Assembly: GCF_002261225.1 (NCBI RefSeq)
Contig: NZ_NEVM01000005.1
Span: forward strand, 3,038,001-3,102,000
Length of the DNA: 64,000 nucleotides
Source of the DNA: Bordetella genomosp. 10
GTDB lineage: Bacteria; Pseudomonadota; Gammaproteobacteria; Burkholderiales; Burkholderiaceae_B
Reading direction: 5' to 3'
Numbering within the stretch: the stretch's first letter is position 1; the number at the start of each line of letters is the position of its first letter. Below are positions 17,371-27,322 of this stretch, one piece after another. The position numbers and the translations under genes are program-made. The notes beneath the pieces are model-generated. The model saw nothing but the letters and a program-made list of their open reading frames with translations, did no database searches and had not been told where the DNA came from.

Positions 17371-19833
17371 TTAATAGAATTCAATTTCCATATTTTTGAT
17401 CGACACCTTCGGGGTTCCACGAGCGGTAATATAAATTTCGCCCGTATCGGCTTTCGGCGGAACTGGCATCGTATCGATGAAGGTTTCCGTACTTGAATCA
17501 CAACCTACAAGTCGATAATAAGGCGATCCAATATTCCAGTTTATTTGGGCAACAAAATATCCTGCTTTATCAGCACATTGAAATGTGACCTTATATCTTC
17601 CTTGCAACGCTTGGTGGAGCGGAATACGGGCAATAACGTTTGGTTTTTCATTTGCCCATAGCGGCTCACCTGCATAGTTATCTCCGGTCTTTAAGTCGGC
17701 ACTCACCTGATCGGTGTTGTAACCAAACCCCGCTCTGTAAGGAATAGGTGAGGGAGCCAATCGATAGAGCGTAAAATCGCCCTCCTTGGCCTCAATAATC
17801 CCCCAACTGGCCACGTGCTCCCTCAGTAGATTCTCTGCTTTGCTTACGCTCTCCGGATCGCCCGCGCCTAGAATGACGAATTCCACACGCTCCTGCGCAA
17901 GGAACAATCTTATTTCCCGCAAGCTGCCAAGGGCGTTGAACGCTTTCTGTCTCAATGGGGCGTGCCAATGAACATATATGGGCGTACCCATCAATGTGGC
18001 GCCATAAGGAACTTCGGCTGGATACATAACTCGTGCTCCAGGCGAGGTGCGATTGATATGCTCATTCAGCAACGCTATCGGAGCGTATCTGGAGATCAGT
18101 GCATCTTTGCCTTGTGGTGTGAACGCGATTTGCGCCGGTGCGCTCATTAGCCAAGACGCTCCCGTGAAGAAATAGAAGTTCGCACCTATACAAAGCACTG
18201 TCAATGCAGCGAAACCCGACATGCGGTACTTGGGTTGATCCACAAACATCGATCCCATAGCGATACCCGCCAACGGCATCACTGGAAACAGGTATCTCCA
18301 ATACTGCGTGGCAGCAAACATGGCAAGGCCGAAACCAAATATCGGAATAGCGATCAACCGAAAGCGGACATCATCCTTACGCCGAAATAAGAGATAGACC
18401 CCAATTGGCAGGAGCAAGAGAAATTGCCATCCAGCAGTGTAATCCTGCGCCTCGATAAAGCGTGATGTTTCAAAGAAAGCCTTCAAGTAATTGATCAGTG
18501 AGAATCCCAGGAACCAACGGGAATCGCCAAAATTCACATCAGGAAAGAACGGCGATTTGAATATCGCGTTATATAAGGGGAAAACCGGGTTCCCTGTCAT
18601 TCGCCACGCAATAATGTAGGAATCAAGCGCAACGATGAGCAATATCAACAATAACCCAACGCCGAAGAATGGTGACGCCTCCTGCAGAATCAGCCGCGCG
18701 AGCCGCCATCTCAGCATGGCAAACATCACGATAAGCAACGTTACTCCTAGCACGGCTCCAGGCAGCTTCGTGGCGGCGCAGAGGGCGCTACACGTGACGA
18801 TACCGGCAACGTTCATGACCGACGGACTGCTCCGCAGGTCGAGGGCCATATAAAAACCCGCCAATCCCAAAACACTCAAAAACAGTTCCGTCTGCATGGA
18901 TATAAGCAGACTTCCGAGCAACGGGGTGCTAACGGTTAGAATCGCCAATAACATCTGGCCACGCGCACCAACCCCCATGCGCCTCAAAGCGGCAATGGTA
19001 ATTACTATGATGGCGAGTGCCAAAGCGAGATTCGTTGCTCCTCGAGACTCCTCTCCTGCCACAAGCGATATCACAGCATGGAGTAAGTCTGTCAGAAACG
19101 GGGCGACTGCCCAAATTTGCTCTTGTACGTTGAAGCTTGCTCGATGGAGGAGCAAGAGCTCGGGATAGAGGTGAAGATGCAGGGTCTGATCGTCGTAATT
19201 GACGCTAGGCATGCTTGTCCATCTGAGGACCCACCCTATTAGCCCCAGCCCTAGCGTCCAGATGGGAAACGGAACATCGCGGAGCCACCCGGCCGTTTTG
19301 ACCGCGAGCTTTTGCGACTCCTCTATTAACGAGCCTTGCCGAATAATCGATACCCAAATCAGGGGCAGCAACATCATCCCAATATATAAGGCTCGATAAT
19401 TAATGGGCCAATGCTGCATAACGCCCCAAATTAACGCCCAAATAGCGATGCCGACAAATATTGTCGGCATCGTCAATATCGGCACGTCGGGACTGCGCCT
19501 AAGCCATCTCATGGCTATTGTTCCCAGCGCGGCGCAACTTAATATGGTAAAAATAACAGCGAATGCTGGCACGAAACCAACACCCGATATCAACCATGAA
19601 AGGACTGCAAAAAGCAGAAGCAAATGAGCGAGCCGGACCCGAGCGAAGGTCAGCGCAAGTGCCAACAAGATTATTCCTGCCCCCCACAATAGCGCATCCT
19701 GTCGGATGGTCATCGCCTGTATATTGGCAAGCCATCTGTAGTATGGCGCTCCAAATGCCAATATCGTCGCAAGGAGAGCGGCGCATATTCGATGAGATTG
19801 CAAGGGACCGCTTGGAGAGCGTACGTGACTCAT
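17371..19833 (-). CDS. Large GT-C-like polytopic membrane protein
   Basis: An 820-residue protein with many predicted membrane helices over residues 15-560 and a soluble, probably periplasmic C-terminal region of about 260 residues. An acidic pair in a loop (SVNYDDQTLHL, near residue 212) resembles the catalytic Asp of GT-C polyprenyl-phosphate-sugar transferases such as ArnT, but I cannot assign a family with certainty. The C-terminus ends in a beta-rich segment. It may attach a side-branch sugar from the GtrB-like donor made by the gene at 29260-30273. AT-richer than the window ends. Confidence 0.75.
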   Translation of the reverse strand: MSHVRSPSGPLQSHRICAALLATILAFGAPYYRWLANIQAMTIRQDALLWGAGIILLALALTFARVRLAHLLLLFAVLSWLISGVGFVPAFAVIFTILSCAALGTIAMRWLRRSPDVPILTMPTIFVGIAIWALIWGVMQHWPINYRALYIGMMLLPLIWVSIIRQGSLIEESQKLAVKTAGWLRDVPFPIWTLGLGLIGWVLRWTSMPSVNYDDQTLHLHLYPELLLLHRASFNVQEQIWAVAPFLTDLLHAVISLVAGEESRGATNLALALAIIVITIAALRRMGVGARGQMLLAILTVSTPLLGSLLISMQTELFLSVLGLAGFYMALDLRSSPSVMNVAGIVTCSALCAATKLPGAVLGVTLLIVMFAMLRWRLARLILQEASPFFGVGLLLILLIVALDSYIIAWRMTGNPVFPLYNAIFKSPFFPDVNFGDSRWFLGFSLINYLKAFFETSRFIEAQDYTAGWQFLLLLPIGVYLLFRRKDDVRFRLIAIPIFGFGLAMFAATQYWRYLFPVMPLAGIAMGSMFVDQPKYRMSGFAALTVLCIGANFYFFTGASWLMSAPAQIAFTPQGKDALISRYAPIALLNEHINRTSPGARVMYPAEVPYGATLMGTPIYVHWHAPLRQKAFNALGSLREIRLFLAQERVEFVILGAGDPESVSKAENLLREHVASWGIIEAKEGDFTLYRLAPSPIPYRAGFGYNTDQVSADLKTGDNYAGEPLWANEKPNVIARIPLHQALQGRYKVTFQCADKAGYFVAQINWNIGSPYYRLVGCDSSTETFIDTMPVPPKADTGEIYITARGTPKVSIKNMEIEFY

Positions 19834-19907
19834 TATCCGAATTGCTCGCGTATTTAGATTAATACTTGATTTCCATACTCGCGGAAAATCACAATTTCAT
19901 TTGATGG

Positions 19908-22475
19908 CTAATATCTCTCAGTTGCCTTATCCGCCGTCGACAGCGCATCCCAATCGATGGAAAAACGCTTGCGCAAAAAATTAGGCTCAAAACTTATATC
20001 GTCTGAAGCATAGGCCGCACCCTGATTCGGGATACCAAGGCTCGCCAAGACCTTCCTCCAAAAGTCGGTCGTACGATATTGATATAGTACGGGTATATAG
20101 CTGGTGATCATACGGCGTAACGACAACCAGTGGACTCGTTTCCCGAACGCCTCCGCTTCATGACCTGTAGAAGAGGAAAAAGTTATTATCGCCGCAACGT
20201 TGGGCGAACTCATCAATTCATACGAATTGCAATGCGTAACGCGACTATTGGCAATAGTCAATAAAGAACTGACGATATCGCTCTGCGGCTCGAGCGGATG
20301 CGGTTTAATTAGCAGAGCTTCTGCGTTATATTTTCGCAATATATTCCTGATTTTTCCAAGATAAGGAGCTATTTCGAGAAAAGACCCGTTTTCTAAAATA
20401 ACCGAAGAGTCATGGCAAGTTTGCACCATGAACACGACACTGTTTTCAGGTATTTCTTTATTCGCATTTCTGGCACGTAGCTCTTCGACCCGGCCTTCTA
20501 TCATTTGTTGCGGAATCCGAAACTCACTAAGTGCATCTCGACCATCGTTACTATCGGACCAAAACGCCAGCGGAAGATCGTCTAGGAATCTTTGTGAGTG
20601 CGCTCTCATGTCTATGTGAGCAATGGCGACCTGTTCGATTATGCTGCCTAACATTGGAGACGCCTCGAATGAAATGACAACAGCATCCTCAAACGCCTCT
20701 CGAAGTAACGCCAGCAAGCCGGCCCTGGCATTGAATTGTTCTAAGCTCCAGTAATTATATGTTTTAGCCCACGATTCTATCGATGCAGACATGCCAAATG
20801 CTGCGTATGCCGCCTCTATCAGGCTACGATACTGATCCGTTGTACCTGATGGGAATACCGTAACAGGCAGCGTAGTGGCGTTGGTCAACGCGGGAAGTAT
20901 AATATCGGTGATTTTCGCCAAATTCGGTTTTTGATTGAAATTCTTTCCCGAATCAGTACGCATAAAATCGCATGTCAATACAACACGTTTTGCGATGCCG
21001 GGATTGCGGGCGGTCGATTTTCTGGTCAAACGCCACATCGTCTGCGTGTTATCGTGCTGAACCGTCTCGGCGATTTCAAATCCATTTTGTTCGAATATGG
21101 ATTCGAGCTGTTTTAATGTATAGTGATTCACCCACGCATGGCTAATTCGCTCATCGACATCCGGAAAATAGTCGAGTGAGTTGTAGGACAATACAGCCAT
21201 TTCGTGATACGTCGACATACTCTTTATGAGAGCGGAAACGTCGAATATATATTCAAGCAGCCCTAAACCCACGATACATTTTGTGCCGAGCGGCGGCATC
21301 GGCTCTTTATTGAGATCAATAACGATAGTCCGATCGTCTCGCCGCACAACGTCAACGGGTACATAATTGACTGAAACAGGCAAGTACGACTCTAAGGTCA
21401 TCATTCCGCAACCAACGTCTGCTACGGACTCGACGTCACCAATCAATTCCGCAGCCCGTCGCGCCCGGAGCGACCAAGTGTCAGTATATTCTGACGCTAA
21501 TTTTTCCCATCTGGAGACGAGTGTCGTTTGGGAATCAATAGCTTGCTTCACAAGTGCCTGTCGCTCCGAAATGTTCAAATCATAAAAATGTGAAGCTTCG
21601 GTCACTGGCGGAATAGTGCTATTAATCCAATTCAATTCCTGAATATCACCATCGAACGGATCATCTAGTTCGTTACTGTGATAGGTAAGTCCAGCAGGGA
21701 AATATTCCTTCAGCCTACGGATGTCCCCGGCATCAAAATCAAGGCTCACATCTGTTAAGTCAATAGCCCTTTTACGTACTATGACGCTAATATTGTAGCC
21801 ATATGACAATATGCTTGCCTGACTGCAGTCGACACCAGCAAGCACGAGACGATACAAGATAAGCCCGGCGTTCCATAGCGATACATGTCCGCCGACAATT
21901 TCATGCTTCATGGGAGGGACGGTGATAGCAAGGACCCCCCCTTCTTTCAGGATTGACAGCGCTTTTGATAAAAATTGACCGGCGTCGAGTTGATGTTCGA
22001 GAACATGGGACGCCCAAACACAATCGAATTTTCTATCGAATTCGAGGTCATTAAAATTGCCGTATATTTCTTTGATTTTATCGCTATGATCCCGGTGCTT
22101 CTGCAGGTGGAATTTAGACATTCCTAGATCAACGGCCGTGACATCTTTGCCGAACTTCGCGAACACCTCAGCGTGAACTTGAGCGCCCGCACCAATATCT
22201 ATAACGGATTGAAAATCATACTCTCGGATTAACTTCTCTAGGCCCAAGTCGGCCAGGCCCACTACGGCAAATTCCGCCGTCGCGGCGAGTTGTAATGGAG
22301 GTCGATCTCCATTGTTCTGCTCTTGAATCGGAAGCTCCGCACCTTGAGGGGCGATCGACTCACCGTTCAAGGTTGCTCTGAGCTGTTCAATTTCTCGATG
22401 CAAAGCGTCGACGGTTCTCCTCTTATGTAGCGAGTACCCTAGGAAGTTCAGTACGTTCTGAATAGTCTCTTTCAT
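19908..22475 (-). CDS. Fusion protein: two SAM methyltransferase domains plus a GT-B/capsule-synthesis-like C-terminal domain
   Basis: An 855-residue protein. After a short amphipathic start (LNFLGYSLHKRR) and a small coiled coil there is a first methyltransferase domain at about 75-260 (VIDIGAGAQVHAEVF, VWASHVLEHQLDAG). A second, more divergent one lies at about 310-490 (SVADVGCGMMTLESYL, VGLGLLEYIFDVS). Residues about 505-830 resemble capsule-synthesis or Kdo-transferase-type GT-B proteins, with LIKPHPLEPQSD and FSSSTGHEAEAFGKRV. The set suggests a chain-end modifier of the O-polysaccharide. The region is clearly AT-richer than average here and the gene is set off by 213 bases upstream. Confidence 0.8.
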   Translation of the reverse strand: MKETIQNVLNFLGYSLHKRRTVDALHREIEQLRATLNGESIAPQGAELPIQEQNNGDRPPLQLAATAEFAVVGLADLGLEKLIREYDFQSVIDIGAGAQVHAEVFAKFGKDVTAVDLGMSKFHLQKHRDHSDKIKEIYGNFNDLEFDRKFDCVWASHVLEHQLDAGQFLSKALSILKEGGVLAITVPPMKHEIVGGHVSLWNAGLILYRLVLAGVDCSQASILSYGYNISVIVRKRAIDLTDVSLDFDAGDIRRLKEYFPAGLTYHSNELDDPFDGDIQELNWINSTIPPVTEASHFYDLNISERQALVKQAIDSQTTLVSRWEKLASEYTDTWSLRARRAAELIGDVESVADVGCGMMTLESYLPVSVNYVPVDVVRRDDRTIVIDLNKEPMPPLGTKCIVGLGLLEYIFDVSALIKSMSTYHEMAVLSYNSLDYFPDVDERISHAWVNHYTLKQLESIFEQNGFEIAETVQHDNTQTMWRLTRKSTARNPGIAKRVVLTCDFMRTDSGKNFNQKPNLAKITDIILPALTNATTLPVTVFPSGTTDQYRSLIEAAYAAFGMSASIESWAKTYNYWSLEQFNARAGLLALLREAFEDAVVISFEASPMLGSIIEQVAIAHIDMRAHSQRFLDDLPLAFWSDSNDGRDALSEFRIPQQMIEGRVEELRARNANKEIPENSVVFMVQTCHDSSVILENGSFLEIAPYLGKIRNILRKYNAEALLIKPHPLEPQSDIVSSLLTIANSRVTHCNSYELMSSPNVAAIITFSSSTGHEAEAFGKRVHWLSLRRMITSYIPVLYQYRTTDFWRKVLASLGIPNQGAAYASDDISFEPNFLRKRFSIDWDALSTADKATERY

Positions 22476-22688
22476 TTAGAGCTTGCTAATAATCGTTGAA
22501 CATTTACGCACAAACATAGCCGCTGAGTAATCGCAGCGAATGCTGTATGTTACCCGTTAATACACTCTAGATTGAAGCCCTCGATCCGTAGTGATGTACT
22601 GCCGTAGGACTCTACTAAGGACCGCTAACACGGCCCCGGTGCTGCGCCCAGAACCCTATTCCCACCACACCTATGCGCGGGGTGGACC
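22476..22688. other. Intergenic spacer inside the polysaccharide locus
   Basis: About 210 bases between two same-strand genes, one of the longest spacers in the minus-strand run. No protein-coding sequence or clear hairpin was recognised. It coincides with the change from AT-richer sequence (lower coordinates) to GC-richer sequence, and probably carries a promoter for the methyltransferase-fusion gene. I could not identify boxes with confidence. Confidence 0.4.
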
Positions 22689-25445
22689 TTACCGCACTAT
22701 GTCGGCCAATAAACCATATAATTCATTGGCCTGTTCGTCGAAAAGGCGAATTTTATCGGCATACGGATTTTTGAAGTCGAACAATCGCTCGGGGTGCTCC
22801 AAAAGAGCACTAAGCACCACGGCCAACTGCTCACCCTTGTCATCAAACGGGATGATGCTTCCATTCTCCCCATCAACAATATCTTCGGCAACGCCACCCG
22901 CGTCCGTTGCGACCACCCAGACGTCCCGCAGCAATGCCTCTCGCACAGCGAGCCCGAAGCTTTCCTTCCATTGCGTCGGGAACAGTAGTACATCGATGCT
23001 ATCGAAGAAATCGTCGATGGTTTCCTGAGTAAAGGCCGGCACGACCTTCAGAGTGCCGGTACATGCCCAAAGCTTTGCGCTGATCGAGTGCATGCCCAGA
23101 TTCAAAGCGTTATCGACCACCACTAGCTCATAGTTGGTGTGCGGTGTGCTGGAAAAGAATTTCTTGATCAGCGGAGCGCCCTTTATATAGGAATCGCCAC
23201 CCACGTAGCCGAACCGAAGCTTGCGGTTCTCGCCCTTCGGGGCGAGCCTAGGATGCGCTCGCGGCTTGACGCCGTTTTTGTTGACAACGACGCGATCCGG
23301 ATCAAAGCCATTCTGAATATAAAGCTCACGAAAAAAGACGCTGGGAGAAAGCAGCAAGTCTGCGCCCATCAACGCCTCGCGCAGGCGATCCTGCCTAGGC
23401 TCGTTCTCCAGCCGGCTAATGCAGTGCGCACTACACACATCGAGATTAATAGTCGTCTGGTAGCAATATCGATTTGCTGGCGTGATCATGAACTGCCGCG
23501 CACAGATCCACCAGGCGTCATGCAACGTCACCGCGTACGGAATGCCCTCCGCCTGGCATATGTCCACCAGGCCCGCCCCCATGCCCTGTATGCAGTGAAG
23601 ATGAACGACATTGGGCTGAAGCGCACGGATGGCCTGCATGAAGGCGCCGTACACCTGGGGATTGTCGTAGTCGAAGGTCCTGTCCCCTTCGGGCGGGAGA
23701 CCCATTCCGAACACCACGCTGCCTTTGGCGTCATAGCGAACGATCTGGTAGGCGTCGGCTCTTTCAGTTGGCAGGGTCGTAAACACCGAGTACTCGATAT
23801 CCTCACGCTGACCCAATGATTTCGCCATCTCCTCCGCGACCACCGTCGCACCGCCGAAGCTACGCGGCTCGAAAAAGATATTCACCGCCAGTACGCGCAA
23901 CTTTGGACGAGTGTCCGGGCGCTCGAACTGCTTCAGGACAGGCAATACCTGGCGCGTGCCGATGCCAAGATGGCCATAGCCGTCCAAGGCGCGTTCGCGA
24001 GCCCGGACACCCATGTCCTTGCGCAGTTGCGGGTCGGTGACCAGTTTTTCCAGCGCCTCGCGCCATTCCGCTACGCCATCGGCGAGATAGCTATCCAGTC
24101 CATCGGTGATTGCGGCTTTGAACGCCGACCGCGGAGAACAGACCGTGGGCAGGCCTACAATGGCGCCTTCCAGGAATTTGATGTTGGATTTGGCGTCACT
24201 GAAGACACTGTCTTCCAAAGGCGCGATATTGATGTCACATTCGCTCAGCAGATTCAGATACGTTGCGTAATCTGATAGGGGATAGCGTTCGATCCTGCCT
24301 TCGTAAGCCTCGAAGTCGACCGACAGTCTTAAATGGCCAATAATTCGGAGACGTACGTTTTCATGATTACGCATGACCTGGAGGATCGCGGGCGCGATTT
24401 GACGAAAATCCGTGTCATGCGTGCGCGTACCCGAGCCATAAACGATACGCACAAAGCCGTCGACCGGCTTTGCGCCATTCCTGCCAATGGCCTCCGCAAT
24501 CCGCAACGTATCCACATCCAGCGCATTTTCGATCACGTATGCCTGTTTGGAACCGCTCTCCAGCATGGCCGTGGCGAGCGCCGGCGTGGAAGCAATGCAG
24601 CCATCGCAAGCCACCATGGCCTGCCGGTAGAGATTGGCATCGCGCAGGAGATGCTCCATTTCCGCGGTATGCAGATCCTTCAGGTTGGCATTGGTGGAAT
24701 ATTTATCGGCATCGAAGATCAGGTCATCGACTTCCCATAGCGTCGGAACGCCCAGTTGGCGCGCCTCGGCGATCATCTTCATGACCTCGGGAAAAGAGGG
24801 CGTGCGATAGAGGATCGCGAGCGCATGAGTCTGCAGTTCATGCATGCACTCGTCCGGGTTACGCCAGGACACGATCGTGCACTCATATCCCAGTTGCTCG
24901 ATCATTTTCTGCTTTTGCAGAACTCGATACTTGAAACACTGTGGCAGTGTGGTCTCTGCAATAAGCAATACCCTGAATACCAGCCGCGCAGGCGCCGGCG
25001 CACCCAAGCGCTGCAATGGCTTCATCGCTGCGCCTTTTGCTCTACCCACGCCGCCAAAATGCCGACCCAGCTTCATCTCGATTTTCTTGAGCGTGGCTGG
25101 CCATCCGTCAGTCGCCGCGGAGTGCCTGACGAGCATCAATAAATTGCGGAGCCGGGCAACTGCCGCCTTCGGTCGCTTGACGGTATCAAGCACGAAACGT
25201 ACAGGGGCAGTCGCGCGCCAGATGTTGGAGTTGCGCATGACCGTGATTTCATGCCGCAGACGTTGCAATTCGCGCGACGATGCGGATCCACCGGTACGCG
25301 CGAAAGCTCGCCGCATCCGTTCCAGATCGCGCATGGCCCGCTCATAGCGCGCCTCGGCGGCCTCCAACTGATCCTGCAGGATGGCAAGCTGCGTCTTTTC
25401 ATCGTCGGGCGGCATATGTCCGGGTTCAGTTCGGATAGAGCTCAT
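22689..25445 (-). CDS. Double GT-B (GT4-type) glycosyltransferase with N-terminal coiled coil
   Basis: A 918-residue protein. Residues 10-75 form a charged coiled coil. A first GT-B domain lies at about 155-515 (PTLWEVDDLIFDADKYS, SNIKFLEGAIVGLPTVC). The second, from about 520 to 918, has GGATVVAEEMAKSL, FPTQWKESFGLAVREALL and ATDAGGVAEDIVDGENG, classic for GT4 retaining transferases. Two linked catalytic domains could add two successive sugars. An alternative start at 25415 (MPPDDEKTQ) has a GGA ribosome-binding site and cannot be excluded. Confidence 0.85.
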   Translation of the reverse strand: MSSIRTEPGHMPPDDEKTQLAILQDQLEAAEARYERAMRDLERMRRAFARTGGSASSRELQRLRHEITVMRNSNIWRATAPVRFVLDTVKRPKAAVARLRNLLMLVRHSAATDGWPATLKKIEMKLGRHFGGVGRAKGAAMKPLQRLGAPAPARLVFRVLLIAETTLPQCFKYRVLQKQKMIEQLGYECTIVSWRNPDECMHELQTHALAILYRTPSFPEVMKMIAEARQLGVPTLWEVDDLIFDADKYSTNANLKDLHTAEMEHLLRDANLYRQAMVACDGCIASTPALATAMLESGSKQAYVIENALDVDTLRIAEAIGRNGAKPVDGFVRIVYGSGTRTHDTDFRQIAPAILQVMRNHENVRLRIIGHLRLSVDFEAYEGRIERYPLSDYATYLNLLSECDINIAPLEDSVFSDAKSNIKFLEGAIVGLPTVCSPRSAFKAAITDGLDSYLADGVAEWREALEKLVTDPQLRKDMGVRARERALDGYGHLGIGTRQVLPVLKQFERPDTRPKLRVLAVNIFFEPRSFGGATVVAEEMAKSLGQREDIEYSVFTTLPTERADAYQIVRYDAKGSVVFGMGLPPEGDRTFDYDNPQVYGAFMQAIRALQPNVVHLHCIQGMGAGLVDICQAEGIPYAVTLHDAWWICARQFMITPANRYCYQTTINLDVCSAHCISRLENEPRQDRLREALMGADLLLSPSVFFRELYIQNGFDPDRVVVNKNGVKPRAHPRLAPKGENRKLRFGYVGGDSYIKGAPLIKKFFSSTPHTNYELVVVDNALNLGMHSISAKLWACTGTLKVVPAFTQETIDDFFDSIDVLLFPTQWKESFGLAVREALLRDVWVVATDAGGVAEDIVDGENGSIIPFDDKGEQLAVVLSALLEHPERLFDFKNPYADKIRLFDEQANELYGLLADIVR

Positions 25446-25504
25446 TCGTGATGTTCAATCTGTGAAGTATGTGGGCGCACCTCAAAACGCCGCGCCCTTC
25501 AGGA

Positions 25505-27322
25505 TTACTGGACTGCGGGAAGGAAGTCCGGAGCCAGCTCGATCGCCTGGCCGTTCATCTTCACATGAAGCCCGCCCGTACGGCCCTTGCCTGCCCACAA
25601 CACCACGGGGTGTGTCGAATTGGACGACATCGTCACCGTCAATTGCAGCGACTCGCCGACAGTCACAAGCAAGGGCTTGTCCAAGCCCAGGTAGGCATAC
25701 CGATTGTCCACAGCCAGCGCGACATTGGTTCGCCCGCGCACGCACTGCTTGCCACAGACCTCGACCTGCAGATCGCCATTCGCACGGCCAAAATATGTGC
25801 CCAGGTTGAAAGCCACCGAATAGAGCGATCCATTCGCGGGAGCGTCGAATTCGCCGCTAAGAACATTATCCTTGGACAGAACCACCGGATCATGTGCCGC
25901 CGAAGCAAACTGCTGCTCACGATAATTCCGCTCCGGCACCCAATAGCGGGAAAGCAGAGCATCGGCGGTCATGCCCAGGTTGGCGAGGAAAAAGACAATC
26001 AATACCATGTCCAATGCGTACCGACGCCGGCCGTCAAGCGGCTGTGAGCCGGCGACGGCATATGCCAGCATCATAGCTGGGATGTGGAAATAACGTCCCT
26101 GCACTCCGTCGACCATCGTACTGGGAAACGGCGTCCAAGTTGCCAACAACGCCAGGAAAACCAGCACGCAGGATCCCACGGCACCGATTGCCAGCACAAT
26201 GCGACCCACCGTTTCTCCACGGGTTTGATTACGCCATTGAAATGAAACCAAACCCAGCAAGATCATGACAATAAATGCGACGCTCTCATACCACGCAGGC
26301 AGGTAAACGTCGAGATAGCCCAGCGTGCCAATAAATGTATCCCGATAGTAGGCCCATTTGTCTTTGAGGGTTGCCCCGACGATGCCCAAGAACTTGAACG
26401 GATGCAGCAGGTAATAACGCAACACCTGGCTCGTGCCTACTTCCCGCGGGATACGCGGATCCTGCACCGTTATCAGCGCGAATGATGTCCAGGCCAGCGT
26501 CAGGACCAGCACCAGCAAACTGAATAACAACAACTGCCGGCTGCGGCGATGCCACGCGACAACAAATGGCAGCAAAATCATAGGCAGGGCGTGCGCGCGA
26601 CTGCCAGCCAAGATGAAGACGGCAATGCACATCACCAAGAACAATCCGCGCTCGCCTTCCACACGCTGCGATTGCAAGAGCGCCATAAAGCAACTGAGCG
26701 CCAGCATACATAAGCCCAGCGCCAACCCGTCTATGGTCGTCGAAATGGACTGGAAAATGACCATGGGCATGGCCAGCAGCGCCAGTACGACGGAACTAGG
26801 CGTAACCAGGCGGCCGGCCGCCACAATCAATCCGAGCGTCGTCAGAAACACAAAGGCGCGCGCCAGTGTGTAGCTATGAGCGATCGATAGATTCAGCGCA
26901 CGCGATATTGCCAGCGCGAGAGCTTGCGGCAAATAAATGACTGGAAAATAATAACCTGTACCGGCATAACTTCGCTGACTGCGCGTGCCGGTCCATCGGA
27001 TATTGGGTGCGACGCCGTCCATCAGGGCTGCATCCAGTTTCCCGCTCACGCCTATGGCGTGGAAAATATCGTCGAACTTTAGCAACCCGTCGTCGATGGC
27101 GCCCCCGGACCCACCAGGGTTCCGATCCAGCAATATCTGACCCATTGAGAGTAGATACGAACGCGCCAAGTGCGACTCCTCATCTGGAGATTGACCGGGC
27201 GGGATGAGCGCATTGAGGAGGATCCCGCAGGCCAGGGCGAGCAGAATCAGAAGCCTAGCCGGAACGGCGGCCCTGCGCGCTGGTTCTCGCCCGCCGGCCA
27301 GAACATAGAGATCATCAGCCAA
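25505..27322 (-). CDS. DUF2142-type polytopic membrane protein
   Basis: About 605 residues with 10-12 membrane helices and a C-terminal soluble beta-rich tail. The segment IPPGQSPDEESHLARSY after the first helix is the acidic loop typical of DUF2142 proteins, a GT-C-like family found in polysaccharide loci. The start is uncertain: no in-frame ATG lies at the right place, and a TTG at 27322, overlapping the wzt stop by eight bases, is the best choice. Further in-frame sequence upstream is inside wzt in the wrong frame. It likely works on an undecaprenyl-phosphate sugar or on the exported glycan. Confidence 0.75.
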   Translation of the reverse strand: MADDLYVLAGGREPARRAAVPARLLILLALACGILLNALIPPGQSPDEESHLARSYLLSMGQILLDRNPGGSGGAIDDGLLKFDDIFHAIGVSGKLDAALMDGVAPNIRWTGTRSQRSYAGTGYYFPVIYLPQALALAISRALNLSIAHSYTLARAFVFLTTLGLIVAAGRLVTPSSVVLALLAMPMVIFQSISTTIDGLALGLCMLALSCFMALLQSQRVEGERGLFLVMCIAVFILAGSRAHALPMILLPFVVAWHRRSRQLLLFSLLVLVLTLAWTSFALITVQDPRIPREVGTSQVLRYYLLHPFKFLGIVGATLKDKWAYYRDTFIGTLGYLDVYLPAWYESVAFIVMILLGLVSFQWRNQTRGETVGRIVLAIGAVGSCVLVFLALLATWTPFPSTMVDGVQGRYFHIPAMMLAYAVAGSQPLDGRRRYALDMVLIVFFLANLGMTADALLSRYWVPERNYREQQFASAAHDPVVLSKDNVLSGEFDAPANGSLYSVAFNLGTYFGRANGDLQVEVCGKQCVRGRTNVALAVDNRYAYLGLDKPLLVTVGESLQLTVTMSSNSTHPVVLWAGKGRTGGLHVKMNGQAIELAPDFLPAVQ

